Below are positions 45,976 through 55,092 of a stretch of 64,000 nt of DNA, piece by piece; the stretch's first letter is position 1, and each line of letters starts with the position of its first letter. A program made the position numbers and the translations under genes. Under the pieces are notes generated by a model. It saw only the letters and a program-made list of their open reading frames with translations. It ran no database searches and had not been told where the DNA came from. The stretch is taken from NCBI GenBank assembly GCA_947627725.1, contig CANQXE010000001.1:1-64000 (forward strand), in the 5' to 3' direction. The DNA is from an uncultured Clostridia bacterium. Its GTDB lineage: Bacteria; Bacillota; Clostridia; Oscillospirales; Acutalibacteraceae.

Positions 45976-46218
45976 TCAATCAATTTCCACTGAAATTTTA
46001 GCGTTATTTCTTGTTGCCGCTGCACGCATAACAACACGGATTGCCTTAGCAATTCTTCCCTGTTTTCCGATAACTCTGCCCATATCTTCCTCAGCTACGT
46101 GAAGATGATAAACAGTTACGCCCTCTTCGTCAGGTTCGCTAACATCAACAGAAACCTTTTCGGGATTATTGACTAATCCCTTTGTGATAGAAATTAACAA
46201 ATCCTTCAAAGAAAACAC
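45976..46218 (-). CDS. khpA: KH-domain RNA-binding protein KhpA
   Basis: 80-aa single KH-domain protein, binding RNA (with KhpB in other Firmicutes). The GRVIGKQGRIAKAIR loop (about residues 48-62) is the RNA-binding GxxG motif. The N-terminal LKDLLISITKGLVNNPE matches family starts. It lies 37 nt downstream of rpsP with AGGAGG ahead of the ATG. Confidence 0.93.
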   Translation of the reverse strand: MFSLKDLLISITKGLVNNPEKVSVDVSEPDEEGVTVYHLHVAEEDMGRVIGKQGRIAKAIRVVMRAAATRNNAKISVEID

Positions 46219-46255
46219 CTCCTGTTAAACTTTGTATTCAATTACAAATCAAAGA

Positions 46256-46498
46256 TTAAAGGATGCCTTCTTTTTTAAGAATGCTCTTTACCGTATCTGT
46301 CGGCTGCGCGCCGTTTGCAATCCACTTCTTAGCTTTTTCCGCGTCAATCTTAACCTCAGCTGGGTCAACCATTGTGTTATAAGTGCCGATTTCCTCAATG
46401 AAGCGGCCGTCACGCGGATATCTTGAATCCGCTACAACTACACGATAAAAAGGCGCCTTCTTTGCACCCATACGACGAAGTCTGATTTTTACTGCCAT
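46256..46498 (-). CDS. rpsP: 30S ribosomal protein S16
   Basis: 80-aa S16 beginning [20 protein letters not shown], with [22 protein letters not shown] 46498 is preceded by GGAGG at 8 nt; the frame is open 15 codons further upstream but this is not S16. Follows ffh in the operon. Confidence 0.96.
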   Translation of the reverse strand: MAVKIRLRRMGAKKAPFYRVVVADSRYPRDGRFIEEIGTYNTMVDPAEVKIDAEKAKKWIANGAQPTDTVKSILKKEGIL

Positions 46499-46561
46499 TT
46501 TGATTACCTCCAAAATATATTGAAAATTTTTATTTAAAACCAATAGGTTTATATACCGAAT

Positions 46562-47959
46562 TTAAATTCCGAAAGGATTTGAGCCTGAACCCATTTTGCC
46601 CATCATTTTCTCTGCCATTTCAGGATTTGCCTGCATCATACGGCGCATCTTTTTGCTCATTCTCGGCGTGCCTTTACCGCCGAATTGTTTCATCATCTTC
46701 TGCATCTGCTTAAACTGGGCGAGAAGTTTATTAACGTCCTCAACCTGCATTCCGCAGCCTGCCGCAATTCTGCGCTTGCGTGACGGATTAATGATATCGG
46801 GGTGTTCCCTTTCCTGCTTTGTCATTGAATAGATAATTGCCTTAAATCTGGTAAAAGCGCCCTCGTCAATGTCTTCATCTTTGATTTTGCTTCCGATACC
46901 CGGAATCATCTTAATTGTGTCCTTAATGCTTCCCATTCGCTCAATCTGTGCAAACTGGTCAAGCAAATCATTAAGGTCAAATTTATTCTTAGCAAGCTTT
47001 TTTTCAAGCTCGGCCGCTTTTTTTTCATCAAGCGTCTGCTCCGCTCTTTCAATAAAGGAAAGAACATCACCCATACCGAGAATACGGGACGCCATACGTG
47101 ACGGGTGAAACGTCTCAAGATTATCCAGCTTTTCACCTGTACCGACAAACTTAATCGGCTTGCCTGTGACTGCTCTTACCGATAGAGCGGCGCCGCCCCT
47201 TGTATCACCGTCAAGCTTTGTGAGAATAACGCCGTCAATTCCGAGTGTTTCATTAAAACTCTTCGCAACATTTACTGCGTCCTGACCTGTCATCGCATCA
47301 ATAACAAGCAGTATTTCGTGCGGATGAACTGTGGAGCGGATATTTCTAAGCTCATCCATAAGCGCCTCGTCAACGTGGAGTCTGCCGGCTGTATCAAGGA
47401 AAACATAATCGTTTCCGTGATCCTTGGCAAACTTAATTGCCTCCTCGGCTATCTTAACGGGATTTTGAGTTCCCATTTCAAATACGGGTACTCCAACCTG
47501 CTCGCCTACAACCTGAAGCTGCTTGATAGCCGCGGGACGATAAACGTCGCAGGCAACAAGCAAGGGTCTGTGTCCCTCTTTTTTCAGCTTTAGTGCAAGC
47601 TTTGCGGAATGAGTCGTTTTACCGCTGCCCTGCAAACCGCACATCATTACAATGGTCGGCGGATGATTGGCAATAGCAAGACGCGCCTCATTTCCTCCCA
47701 TAAGGTCAGTAAGCTCTTCGTTTACTATTTTAATAACCATTTGACCGGGAGTAAGCGACTCCATAACGTCGGAGCCGATTGCTCTTTCGGTTACCTTAGC
47801 GGTAAATTCCTTGGATACCTTATAGTTTACATCAGCCTCTAAAAGTGCAAGGCGGACCTCACGCATTGCCTCTTTAACATCAGACTCAGTCAGTTTACCC
47901 TTAGCACGTAATTTTTTAAATGAATTTTCTAAGCGCTCGCTTAAGCCTTCAAATGCCAA
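46562..47959 (-). CDS. ffh: Signal recognition particle protein Ffh
   Basis: 465-aa SRP54 GTPase guiding membrane proteins to the translocon. N domain, then G domain with GLQGSGKTTHSAKLALKL (about residues 109-126), DVYRPAAIKQL, DTAGRLHVDEAL and TKLDGDTRGGAALS, and a Met-rich M domain (FKQMQKMMKQFGGKGTPRM, then SKKMRRMMQ) that binds 4.5S/6S-type SRP RNA and signal peptides. Follows ylxM by 11 nt. Confidence 0.97.
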   Translation of the reverse strand: MAFEGLSERLENSFKKLRAKGKLTESDVKEAMREVRLALLEADVNYKVSKEFTAKVTERAIGSDVMESLTPGQMVIKIVNEELTDLMGGNEARLAIANHPPTIVMMCGLQGSGKTTHSAKLALKLKKEGHRPLLVACDVYRPAAIKQLQVVGEQVGVPVFEMGTQNPVKIAEEAIKFAKDHGNDYVFLDTAGRLHVDEALMDELRNIRSTVHPHEILLVIDAMTGQDAVNVAKSFNETLGIDGVILTKLDGDTRGGAALSVRAVTGKPIKFVGTGEKLDNLETFHPSRMASRILGMGDVLSFIERAEQTLDEKKAAELEKKLAKNKFDLNDLLDQFAQIERMGSIKDTIKMIPGIGSKIKDEDIDEGAFTRFKAIIYSMTKQEREHPDIINPSRKRRIAAGCGMQVEDVNKLLAQFKQMQKMMKQFGGKGTPRMSKKMRRMMQANPEMAEKMMGKMGSGSNPFGI

Positions 47960-47970
47960 GTTATCAACCC

Positions 47971-48336
47971 CTATCCCTCTTTAAGAAAAGAGGCAAGTGT
48001 TTTAATTCGGGCAACACAGTCGTTAATCTCCATAGAAAGCGAGTGATTGAGATTATAGTTATTGATAATCTCCGCACACTCGACTATCTCGTCAATGCCC
48101 TTTTTCATTTCGTTAAAACGCTTTGCAAGACCAAGACGCTCCTCCATATCAAAGAGCTGTGCCTCCGCGCGTTTTATTGAATCACGGACACCCTGCCGTG
48201 TAATACCCTCGTTTTCAGCTATTTCGGAAAGAGAAAGATCCTCTTCATAATAATATACAAGAAAGTCGTGCTGCTTCTTTGTCAGCATCTCGCCGTAAAA
48301 ATCAAGCAAAAAAGGAATTTCAAGATTCTTTGCCAC
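47971..48336 (-). CDS. ylxM: YlxM-type SRP-associated helix-turn-helix protein
   Basis: 121-aa protein with an HTH of sigma-factor type (DLSLSEIAENEGITRQGVRD, about residues 35-54) and helical tail; the family modulates the SRP GTPases or their expression. The start is taken as GTG 48336 because GGGAGAGG lies just before it and the protein then begins AKNLEIPFLLDFYGEML as homologs do; a TTG six codons upstream would precede the ribosome site. First gene of the ffh operon. Confidence 0.85.
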   Translation of the reverse strand: MAKNLEIPFLLDFYGEMLTKKQHDFLVYYYEEDLSLSEIAENEGITRQGVRDSIKRAEAQLFDMEERLGLAKRFNEMKKGIDEIVECAEIINNYNLNHSLSMEINDCVARIKTLASFLKEG

Positions 48337-48390
48337 GACTACCTCTCCCTTCAAATGAGTGTAAAGTGATTTTTCTTTACAGCAAAAGGT

Positions 48391-48419
48391 ATTATACTAA
48401 AGAGTACGAGCTATGTCAA
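48391..48419 (-). promoter_or_regulatory. Promoter of the ylxM-ffh operon
   Basis: Minus strand TTGACA, 17 nt spacer, TATAAT: a perfect sigma-A promoter about 50 nt before ylxM. Confidence 0.9.
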
Positions 48420-48512
48420 GTGAAAAACAAATAAAAAATTTTATTAAATTTAATCAAAAAATATTGACACAATTTATTGTGTAAAGCAAATCATCTTTTC
48501 ACTAAATCTTGA

Positions 48513-48551
48513 AAAAAACAAAAGACTCATACCGTTTTCCGTATAAGTCCT
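48513..48551 (-). terminator. Rho-independent terminator after mutS2
   Basis: Minus-strand stem GACTTATAC / GTATGAGTC with loop GGAAAAC and a long T-run, just after the mutS2 stop. It separates this operon from the ylxM promoter. Confidence 0.8.
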
Positions 48552-48561
48552 CTGCTGTCAC

Positions 48562-50931
48562 TTATTTAACTTTGGCGATTGTTACTCCGTTTTCGCCCTC
48601 GCCGTATTTACCGAGACGGTATTCGGAGATATTTGAATGTGTTCTGAGATAATCTGTCACCGCGTTTCTCAGCGCTCCTGTGCCCTTGCCGTGAATAATT
48701 CGTATTTCTTCAATATTGTTAAGCACGCATTTGTCAATGAAAAGTCCAAGCTGCGTTATTGCCTCGTCAACAGTTTCTCCCCTAAGGTCAATCTCTGTTT
48801 TAACATCGGCGTCTGCACGTGATGAGGTTCGATAGACATTATGACGCGGAGTCTTTGCCTTTTCTTTCGGCTTATCCAAAATCATAATATCGGACAGCTT
48901 AACTCTTGTTTTCAACATTCCCGATTTAACAAGGAGCTTATCCCCTGTCTCTACGACCTCACCCTCGCCGATACCTTTTATTATTATTCTGTCACCGACC
49001 TTAGGCTCACGGGGAAGCTTATAGTCATAATCCCAGTTTTCCGCAAGCTCGGCAGGATTGATCAGCTCATCCATTTCACCCATTTGTGACTTGACGGCAC
49101 GGCGGGTTTTCCGTGCAATTTCAGTAGCGTTTGTTTCTGTCTGCTCTTTCTTAAGCCTTTCAAGCTCAAGGAGAAATTCCGACGACTTCCTCTTCGCCGC
49201 GTTAATAAGCTTTTCCGCCTCACGCTTTGCCCTGTCAAGCTCACGCTTTTTCAATGTTTCGATTTTATCCCTTTCGGACTGAGCGTTTTCCTCAATTTTC
49301 TTAGCTCTTTCAGTCATTTCCTCGGCAATTTTACGTTCGTCCTCGAGCGCCTGACGGGAGCCTTCAAGCTTTTCAAGCACCGATTCAAAATCCCTGTTAT
49401 CAGAGCCGACTATGCTTTTAGCATGCTCAACGACAGATTTATCCATACCGAGATGCTCGGAGATTGCGAAGGCGTTTGACCTTCCCGGCACACCGATAAG
49501 AAGTCTGTAAGTCGGACGGAGAGTATCCACATCAAACTCACAGCATCCGTTAGTAACTCCCTCTGTATCAAGAGCGTATGCTTTAAGCTCCGCATAATGA
49601 GTTGTGGCGGCAATAACAGCGCCCTTTGAACGCAGATTTTCTATAACGGACACAGCAAGCGCCGCGCCCTCAACAGGATCTGTTCCCGCACCGAGCTCGT
49701 CAATAAGAACAAGTGAATTTTTATCAGCCTTGTTCATTATATCAATTATATTAACCATATGGGATGAAAAGGTTGAAAGGGACTGCGCAATGCTTTGCTC
49801 GTCGCCTATGTCAACAAGAATTTTTTTAAAAACCGAAATGCGTGACCTGTCGCCCGCAGGAATAAGAATACCGCACATCGCCATTGAGGTAAGCAATCCG
49901 AGCGTTTTGAGAGAAACGGTTTTGCCTCCCGTATTCGGTCCTGTAATAACAAGCGTATCATACTCGCCGCCGAGAGTGATATCAGTCGGTACAACTTTCT
50001 TGGGATCAATAAGCGGATGGCGTGCCTTTTTTATATTAATAATTCCCTCATTATTTAAAATCGGCTTGACCGCCTTCATCTTATACGCAAGGTGCGCTTT
50101 GGCAAAAATCAAATTCAGCATAACGGCACTGTCAAAAGAATGTTTAATCGACTCGGCAAATTCCCCCGCTTCTGCCGACAGCTCAAAAAGAATACGCATA
50201 ATCTCATCACGTTCTTTGCCCTGCAAAACCTTAATATCGTTGTTTGCTTCCACAACGGAGGAAGGCTCAATAAATACAGTCGCACCCGTTGATGACGTAT
50301 CGTGAACAAGCCCCGGAACATTTCCCCTGCTTTCCGCTTTAACGGGAAGAACAAAACGTCCGTTGCGCTGAGTAATAATCGGCTCCTGCAAATACTGCTG
50401 ATAATGAGGTGAATGGAGCATTGAGTCAAGCCTTTCACGGATAGAGCTTTCCTTTGATCTTATCTTTCTGCGTATATCGCTGAGCGTCTCCGACGCTTTA
50501 TCGGAAATCTCCTCATCATTAATAATACAGGTAAAAATCCTGTTTTCAAGATACTTATTAACAGTAACCCCGTCAAAGAAAAAATCGAGGCTTGTCCTCA
50601 CGCCGCTGCAATGATTATGCCACTCGTCAAGCGTTCTCATTGAACGCAGGCAGTATGCAATATCAAGTAGCTCTTTAGGATTGAGAGAGCCGCCCGCATT
50701 CGCTCTATGTAAAGGGTTATTAACATTTTTCAGTCCCGAAAAGGATGGTGCGCCGAAACGTGCCAGAAGTGAAAAGGCGTCCTCTGTCTGTGAAAGCAAA
50801 AGCTCCGCCTCGGTCATATCGGAGGTCGGCTTTAGCGAAAGCGCCGCCTCTTTCGCGTCATCACAGGAGCATTCCTGCGACAGCATATTTAAAATCACAT
50901 CAAGCTCAAGTGTTTTAAAATTTTTATCCAT
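48562..50931 (-). CDS. mutS2: MutS2-type ATPase / endonuclease
   Basis: 789-aa MutS2. ATPase domain with Walker A VITGPNTGGKTVSLKTLG (about residues 329-346), STFSSHMVNIIDIM and LIDELGAGTDPVEGAALA. A long coiled-coil arm follows (about residues 510-620). The C-terminal Smr nuclease domain starts at TEIDLRGETVDEAI (about residue 710) and has the IIHGKGTGALRNAV motif. In studied bacteria it limits homologous recombination or rescues collided ribosomes. Its ATG overlaps the recO stop (TAATG). Confidence 0.96.
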   Translation of the reverse strand: MDKNFKTLELDVILNMLSQECSCDDAKEAALSLKPTSDMTEAELLLSQTEDAFSLLARFGAPSFSGLKNVNNPLHRANAGGSLNPKELLDIAYCLRSMRTLDEWHNHCSGVRTSLDFFFDGVTVNKYLENRIFTCIINDEEISDKASETLSDIRRKIRSKESSIRERLDSMLHSPHYQQYLQEPIITQRNGRFVLPVKAESRGNVPGLVHDTSSTGATVFIEPSSVVEANNDIKVLQGKERDEIMRILFELSAEAGEFAESIKHSFDSAVMLNLIFAKAHLAYKMKAVKPILNNEGIINIKKARHPLIDPKKVVPTDITLGGEYDTLVITGPNTGGKTVSLKTLGLLTSMAMCGILIPAGDRSRISVFKKILVDIGDEQSIAQSLSTFSSHMVNIIDIMNKADKNSLVLIDELGAGTDPVEGAALAVSVIENLRSKGAVIAATTHYAELKAYALDTEGVTNGCCEFDVDTLRPTYRLLIGVPGRSNAFAISEHLGMDKSVVEHAKSIVGSDNRDFESVLEKLEGSRQALEDERKIAEEMTERAKKIEENAQSERDKIETLKKRELDRAKREAEKLINAAKRKSSEFLLELERLKKEQTETNATEIARKTRRAVKSQMGEMDELINPAELAENWDYDYKLPREPKVGDRIIIKGIGEGEVVETGDKLLVKSGMLKTRVKLSDIMILDKPKEKAKTPRHNVYRTSSRADADVKTEIDLRGETVDEAITQLGLFIDKCVLNNIEEIRIIHGKGTGALRNAVTDYLRTHSNISEYRLGKYGEGENGVTIAKVK

Positions 50932-51665
50932 TATCGAATTCCTTTATAAAATTCAAGTGTCGGTAATTTTTTCTGTATACGTGACAGGAGATATTTCTCG
51001 CTTATATCTGATAAAAGGTCAAGATTACTGCCGGACAGGGAAAAGGAAAAAATTTTTTTCGGCTCGGTAAGACAAATAAAACGAATTGCGGTAATAACAT
51101 TTTTCGGACAGGGAATCGCTCCTGCCTTACCGCAGTTTTCGCAGTATATACAACCGTCAAGAGTATCAAAAAACATCATATCCGTCTCGTATGCCGCACA
51201 GCTTGCGCAGGCAAGAATATTTGGCATATATCCGCCAAGTGACAGAAGTCTGAACTCCACCGCCGACTTTATTATACGTATATCCTTACTGCTGTTACAA
51301 AGGAGATGCAGAGAATTAAGAATTACCGAAAGCATTTCGGCTGACGGCTGCTCCTCCTCTCCGAGTTCATAAGAAAGCTGCGCAAAATACTGTGCAGCGG
51401 CAAGGCGTTCAATATCCTTTCTCAAATCAAAAAAAACTTCAACAGGCGACGCGTTATCAACAACAAACGCGTCACGTCCCCTATAAAGCTGAAAATCGGA
51501 ATACGCAAAAAGAGAGGTTGATGACGCAAGGCGGTTTTTCACCTGCTTTGCCCCCCGGACAAAGGCGCGTATAAGACCGTAATCAGCAGTAAGGAGAGTA
51601 ACTAAGCGGTCACTCTCCCCTATTGTCTGCTCTCTGATTACTAATCCCCTGGTCGAAGTCGTCAT
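50931..51665 (-). CDS. recO: DNA repair protein RecO
   Basis: 244-aa recombination mediator helping load RecA. N-terminal OB fold beginning with TRGLVIREQTIGESDRLVTL, helical middle, and a zinc site formed by CASCAAY and CIYCENCGKA (about residues 155-185). The start overlaps the 3' end of yqzL by 56 nt. Part of the corC-to-mutS2 operon. Confidence 0.93.
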   Translation of the reverse strand: MTTSTRGLVIREQTIGESDRLVTLLTADYGLIRAFVRGAKQVKNRLASSTSLFAYSDFQLYRGRDAFVVDNASPVEVFFDLRKDIERLAAAQYFAQLSYELGEEEQPSAEMLSVILNSLHLLCNSSKDIRIIKSAVEFRLLSLGGYMPNILACASCAAYETDMMFFDTLDGCIYCENCGKAGAIPCPKNVITAIRFICLTEPKKIFSFSLSGSNLDLLSDISEKYLLSRIQKKLPTLEFYKGIR

Positions 51666-51753
51666 CCTCTTCTGCCTTTTCGTTTTTCTTATAAATAAGG
51701 TAGTCCAGCACCGAGCCGGAGTTCCAAAATTGATTCCAGTTTTTATCTGTCAT
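51610..51753 (-). CDS. YqzL-like small protein
   Basis: 47-aa acidic protein, too short for standard ORF lists, beginning MTDKNWNQFWNSGSVLDYLI. This resembles Bacillus YqzL (W..F..TG..D.YL pattern), which also lies between era and recO. ATG 51753 is preceded by GGTGGTG 5 nt upstream. Its last 56 nt overlap the recO start in another frame. The C-terminal half is Asp/Glu-rich. Function unknown in the family; the position-plus-motif match makes it likely real. Confidence 0.75.
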   Translation of the reverse strand: MTDKNWNQFWNSGSVLDYLIYKKNEKAEEDDDFDQGISNQRADNRGE

Positions 51754-51808
51754 AAAAACACCACCAAAGTTATTTTATCCTATGGCGGTATCAATAATTT
51801 GTTCCAAA

Positions 51809-52696
51809 TTAATCCAAGCCGAAATTGTGAATAAGTCCCTCTCTGTTGCGCCAGTCCACTTTAACCTTTACCCAGCAGTGAAGATTGACTTTAATCTGAA
51901 AAAAGTTTTCCAAATCCTGCCTTGCATAGGTGGAAATTTTCTTGAGCATCGCGCCGTTTTTACCGATAACCATTCCCTTGTGGCTCTCTTTTTCGCAGTA
52001 AATTGTCGCGTCGACATCAAGAATATCCTTATCCACGCGCTCGTTCATTTTTTCAACCGCAACAGCAATACCATGAGGTATTTCCTTGTCCATAAGCCGG
52101 AGTATCTTCTCCCGTATAATCTCCGCGGCAAGCACTCTTTCGGGCTGGTCTGTCAACGTATCGTCAGGAAAGAAATGCGGAGACTCAACGGCAAGCCTGT
52201 CAAGCTCCGTTTTAAGCTCGTCAGCATTATCACCCCGCAAAGCGCTTACAGGCACAACGGCATAAAAATCAAAAAGAGATGTAAGATAAACAATTCTGCT
52301 CAAAAGCTCCTCTTTATCCTTAAGCATATCAATTTTATTGATTGCAAGAATAACCGGCATTTTCTGCTTTTTAAACATTTGCAGAAGCTGCATTTCCTGT
52401 TCATTCATCTCGCCCTTAGGCTCAGTCACGAAAAGGCAGGCGTCCACACCGCCTACCGTATCCCCGACAGCCTCATTCATTTTTTCGCCGAGCTTATTGT
52501 GAGGACGGTGAAAACCCGGGGTATCGGTAAAAACAAGCTGGGTTTCACCCTCGGTCAAAACGCCCATAATCTTTGTTCTCGTGGTTTGGGGCTTTGATGA
52601 AACAATCGCGATTTTCTGTCCTAACAATCTGTTAAGCAGCGATGATTTTCCTACATTCGGCTTTCCTACAATAGCTATAAAAGCGGTCCTTGTCAT
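51809..52696 (-). CDS. era: GTPase Era
   Basis: 295-aa ribosome-assembly GTPase binding the 3' end of 16S rRNA. G1 IVGKPNVGKSSLLNRLLG (residues 9-26), G3 DTPGFH, G4 NKID, then a C-terminal KH domain with GMVIGKNGAMLKKI (about residues 241-254). Start overlaps the ybeY stop (TAATG). Normal length. Confidence 0.97.
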   Translation of the reverse strand: MTRTAFIAIVGKPNVGKSSLLNRLLGQKIAIVSSKPQTTRTKIMGVLTEGETQLVFTDTPGFHRPHNKLGEKMNEAVGDTVGGVDACLFVTEPKGEMNEQEMQLLQMFKKQKMPVILAINKIDMLKDKEELLSRIVYLTSLFDFYAVVPVSALRGDNADELKTELDRLAVESPHFFPDDTLTDQPERVLAAEIIREKILRLMDKEIPHGIAVAVEKMNERVDKDILDVDATIYCEKESHKGMVIGKNGAMLKKISTYARQDLENFFQIKVNLHCWVKVKVDWRNREGLIHNFGLD

Positions 52697-53199
52697 TATT
52701 CGTCACCCATATAGTAGCTGTTGTCCCTTTTTAATCCGATTTGAGTCAGTACGGTTTCTTCCTTCTCTCTCATATGTACCTCCTCAAGACCGCCGTTTTC
52801 GTGGTCATATCCAAGAAGATGCAGCATTGAGTGTACAGTTAAAAATCCGATTTCCCGCTGGAGCGGATGATTATAAAGCTCTGCCTGCTCCACAGCCTTT
52901 TCAATTGAAATGACAATATCTCCGAGAAGCTTTGCGCCTGTATCCATATTGACGTCATACTCACCGTTTTCACCGAGTGGGAACGAAAGCACATCAGTTT
53001 CTCTGTCGATATTTCTGTACCTGTCATTTAGCTCTCTTATCTGCTCATTGTTTACAAAGCGAACGCTTACCTCAGCAGGACCTTCAAATTTTTCAAACTC
53101 AAGCACAGCATGGCAGCAGCGTCTTATAAGCAAACGTATACCGGCGGGTATCTTAACATTTTTCTGATCGTTGGATATAATAACTTTTACTGAATTCAT
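52696..53199 (-). CDS. ybeY: Endoribonuclease YbeY
   Basis: 167-aa metal-dependent RNase for 16S rRNA maturation. The zinc motif H-x3-H-x5-H is visible in LTVHSMLHLLGYDHENGG (about residues 128-145). DRETDVLSFPLGE is also conserved. ATG overlaps the stop of the PhoH-like gene and its own stop overlaps era, so the run is translationally coupled. Confidence 0.95.
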   Translation of the reverse strand: MNSVKVIISNDQKNVKIPAGIRLLIRRCCHAVLEFEKFEGPAEVSVRFVNNEQIRELNDRYRNIDRETDVLSFPLGENGEYDVNMDTGAKLLGDIVISIEKAVEQAELYNHPLQREIGFLTVHSMLHLLGYDHENGGLEEVHMREKEETVLTQIGLKRDNSYYMGDE

Positions 53200-54161
53200 T
53201 ACTTACTTCTTTCCTCCTCATACCTTTCGTAAGCATTAACAATATCCTGAACAAGTCTGTGGCGCACAACGTCCTTTTTGTTGAATTCGCACATTTCTAT
53301 ATCGTCAACATCTCTGAGTATATGCATAACCTTTTTAAGACCTGATTTTTTACCGTCAGGCAAATCAATCTGGGTTATATCTCCTGTTATAACCATTTTT
53401 GAACGGAAACCGAGACGTGTCAGAAACATTTTCATCTGCTCGGTCGTGGTATTCTGCGCCTCGTCAAGAATTATAAAGCTGTCGTCAAGCGTTCTGCCTC
53501 GCATATAAGCCAGCGGAGCGACCTCGATAGCTCCTCTCTCCTGATAACGCTGAAAATTTTCTGCGCCGAGCATATCAAAAAGCGCGTCATAAAGCGGTCT
53601 TAGATAAGGATCAACCTTGCTCTGCAAATCACCCGGAAGAAATCCGAGCTTCTCACCCGCCTCAACGGCAGGACGTGTAAGGATAATCCTGTTCACCTCT
53701 TTTGCCCTGAAGGACGAGACCGCCATTGCGACCGCAAGATAGGTTTTTCCTGTACCGGCAGGACCGATACCGAAAGTAATCGTATTGTTTTTGATTGCCT
53801 CGCAGTATTTTTTCTGACCGAGTGTTTTCGGCTTAACGGGTCTGCCCTTTGAGGTGATACATATAGTATCGGTCGTCATAGCGTTCAGCTTATCCTCATT
53901 GCCCTCGTTGACAAGAGACATAACATATCTTACATTCTGGTCGGAGAGGCTCTCACCCTTGCCGATTAAAACCAAAAGAGAATTAAGCGCTCTTACTGCC
54001 TTTGATACATTTTCAGCCTCTCCCATAACCTTAAGGTCTGAGCCGCGTGAAATAATTGATACGCCGTATTCATTTTCTATCAGCCTGATGTTTTCGTCAA
54101 AGCTGCCGAACAGACTTACAGCCTGCTCCATTGCTTCAAATTCAATTATCTGTTCAATCAT
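53199..54161 (-). CDS. PhoH family ATPase (YbeZ-like)
   Basis: 320-aa ATPase of the PhoH/YbeZ family that partners YbeY in RNA metabolism. Walker A GPAGTGKTYLAVAMAVSSF (about residues 133-151), TRPAVEAGEKLGFLPGDL, FIILDEAQNTTTEQMKMFLT (about residues 223-242, Walker B). N-terminal KH-like region (EYGVSIISRGSDLKVMG). Overlaps the upstream CorC-like gene by 8 nt. Confidence 0.94.
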   Translation of the reverse strand: MIEQIIEFEAMEQAVSLFGSFDENIRLIENEYGVSIISRGSDLKVMGEAENVSKAVRALNSLLVLIGKGESLSDQNVRYVMSLVNEGNEDKLNAMTTDTICITSKGRPVKPKTLGQKKYCEAIKNNTITFGIGPAGTGKTYLAVAMAVSSFRAKEVNRIILTRPAVEAGEKLGFLPGDLQSKVDPYLRPLYDALFDMLGAENFQRYQERGAIEVAPLAYMRGRTLDDSFIILDEAQNTTTEQMKMFLTRLGFRSKMVITGDITQIDLPDGKKSGLKKVMHILRDVDDIEMCEFNKKDVVRHRLVQDIVNAYERYEEERSK

Positions 54162-54966
54162 TGTTCTTCTCTACTTTAATCTTTTCTATTCTTCTTTCGT
54201 CCACTTCTAAAACAGTGAAGGTGAAATTTTCATAGGTAGCAACCTCGTTTCCGTTTTTACCGGTCGGCAGATAGCCCAAAAGATTAATAACAAAGCCCGC
54301 AAGCGTGTCATAATCACCCTCAGGAAATTTTACGTCTAAAACCTTTTCAACATCATCAATATCCGCAACGCCGTCAAATGTAAAGGTTTTTTCGTCTATC
54401 TGCGTTACAAGCTCCTCTTCCTCGTCATCATATTCATCGCGGATATTTCCTACAATGCTTTCAAGCAAGTCCTCCATTGTCACAATTCCCGCCGTACCGC
54501 CGTACTCGTCAACAACTATGGCAAGCATAGTCCTTGTTTCTGTCATCTGGGCAAAAAGCTTTCCGCACGGAATAGTTTCAGGGACGAAAAGAGGCTTTCG
54601 GATATAATCGGAAATTTTATCGTCAGGGGTGATTTTGCTTCCGACGAATTTAAGAAGGTCCTTAACATATATTATTCCTCGTATATCGTCTAAATCCTCG
54701 CTGTAAACAGGAATTCTTGACCTGCCGTGTTCAATTGATATTTTAACAACATCTTCAAGTGAACCGTTGATTTCAACTGCGTCAACATCGGTTCGGTGGG
54801 TCATAATATCCCCCGCGTTCAGATCATCAAACTCAAAAATATTATTAATCATTTCCCTCTGATTTTTTTCAAGCTCGCCGATCTGTTCATCGCCCTCAAC
54901 CAGTTGCTTAATTTCCTCTTCTGTTGAGCTTTCTTTTTTAAAACGCTTTAACAGACCACTGCCCAT
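54154..54966 (-). CDS. CorC/YbeX-type CBS-domain protein
   Basis: 270-aa soluble protein with two CBS domains (AGDIMTHRTDVDAV, about residue 50; SRIPVYSEDLDDIRGIIYVK; VVDEYGGTAGIVTMEDLLE, about residues 150-168) and a CorC_HlyC transporter-associated domain at the C-terminus. No DUF21 membrane part, as in YbeX. It is linked to ion efflux or ribosome maturation in relatives, and the phoH-ybeY neighbourhood matches YbeX. ATG 54966 is chosen; the upstream TTG lies inside the GGAGG site. Confidence 0.88.
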   Translation of the reverse strand: MGSGLLKRFKKESSTEEEIKQLVEGDEQIGELEKNQREMINNIFEFDDLNAGDIMTHRTDVDAVEINGSLEDVVKISIEHGRSRIPVYSEDLDDIRGIIYVKDLLKFVGSKITPDDKISDYIRKPLFVPETIPCGKLFAQMTETRTMLAIVVDEYGGTAGIVTMEDLLESIVGNIRDEYDDEEEELVTQIDEKTFTFDGVADIDDVEKVLDVKFPEGDYDTLAGFVINLLGYLPTGKNGNEVATYENFTFTVLEVDERRIEKIKVEKNND

Positions 54967-55012
54967 AAAGGCAAATACCTCCAAATCGTAATTATAATCT
55001 TAAGTTCCATAC

Positions 55013-55041
55013 ATTATATAATAAAATGAATTATTTGTAAA
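55013..55041 (-). promoter_or_regulatory. Promoter of the corC-phoH-ybeY-era-recO-mutS2 operon
   Basis: Minus strand TTTACA, 17 nt spacer, TATAAT, about 45 nt before the corC-like ATG. Its -35 overlaps the -35 of the divergent promoter at 55035-55063. Confidence 0.7.
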
Positions 55042-55063
55042 GTCTTATAAAATATGTTATAAT
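55035..55063 (+). promoter_or_regulatory. Promoter of FkbM-type gene
   Basis: TTGTAA, 17 nt spacer, TATAAT on the plus strand, about 30 nt before the ATG, back to back with and overlapping the corC promoter. Confidence 0.7.
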
Positions 55064-55092
55064 TTATATATTAAATATCGGTTGGTGAATCT

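Noticed and set aside
49604-50305. 233-codon plus-strand open frame opposite mutS2
   Set aside because: Ser/Ile-rich shadow of a conserved gene; no ribosome site.
51782-52597. 271-codon plus-strand open frame opposite era
   Set aside because: Antisense shadow of the well-conserved era; no ribosome site, odd His/Lys/Phe-rich composition.
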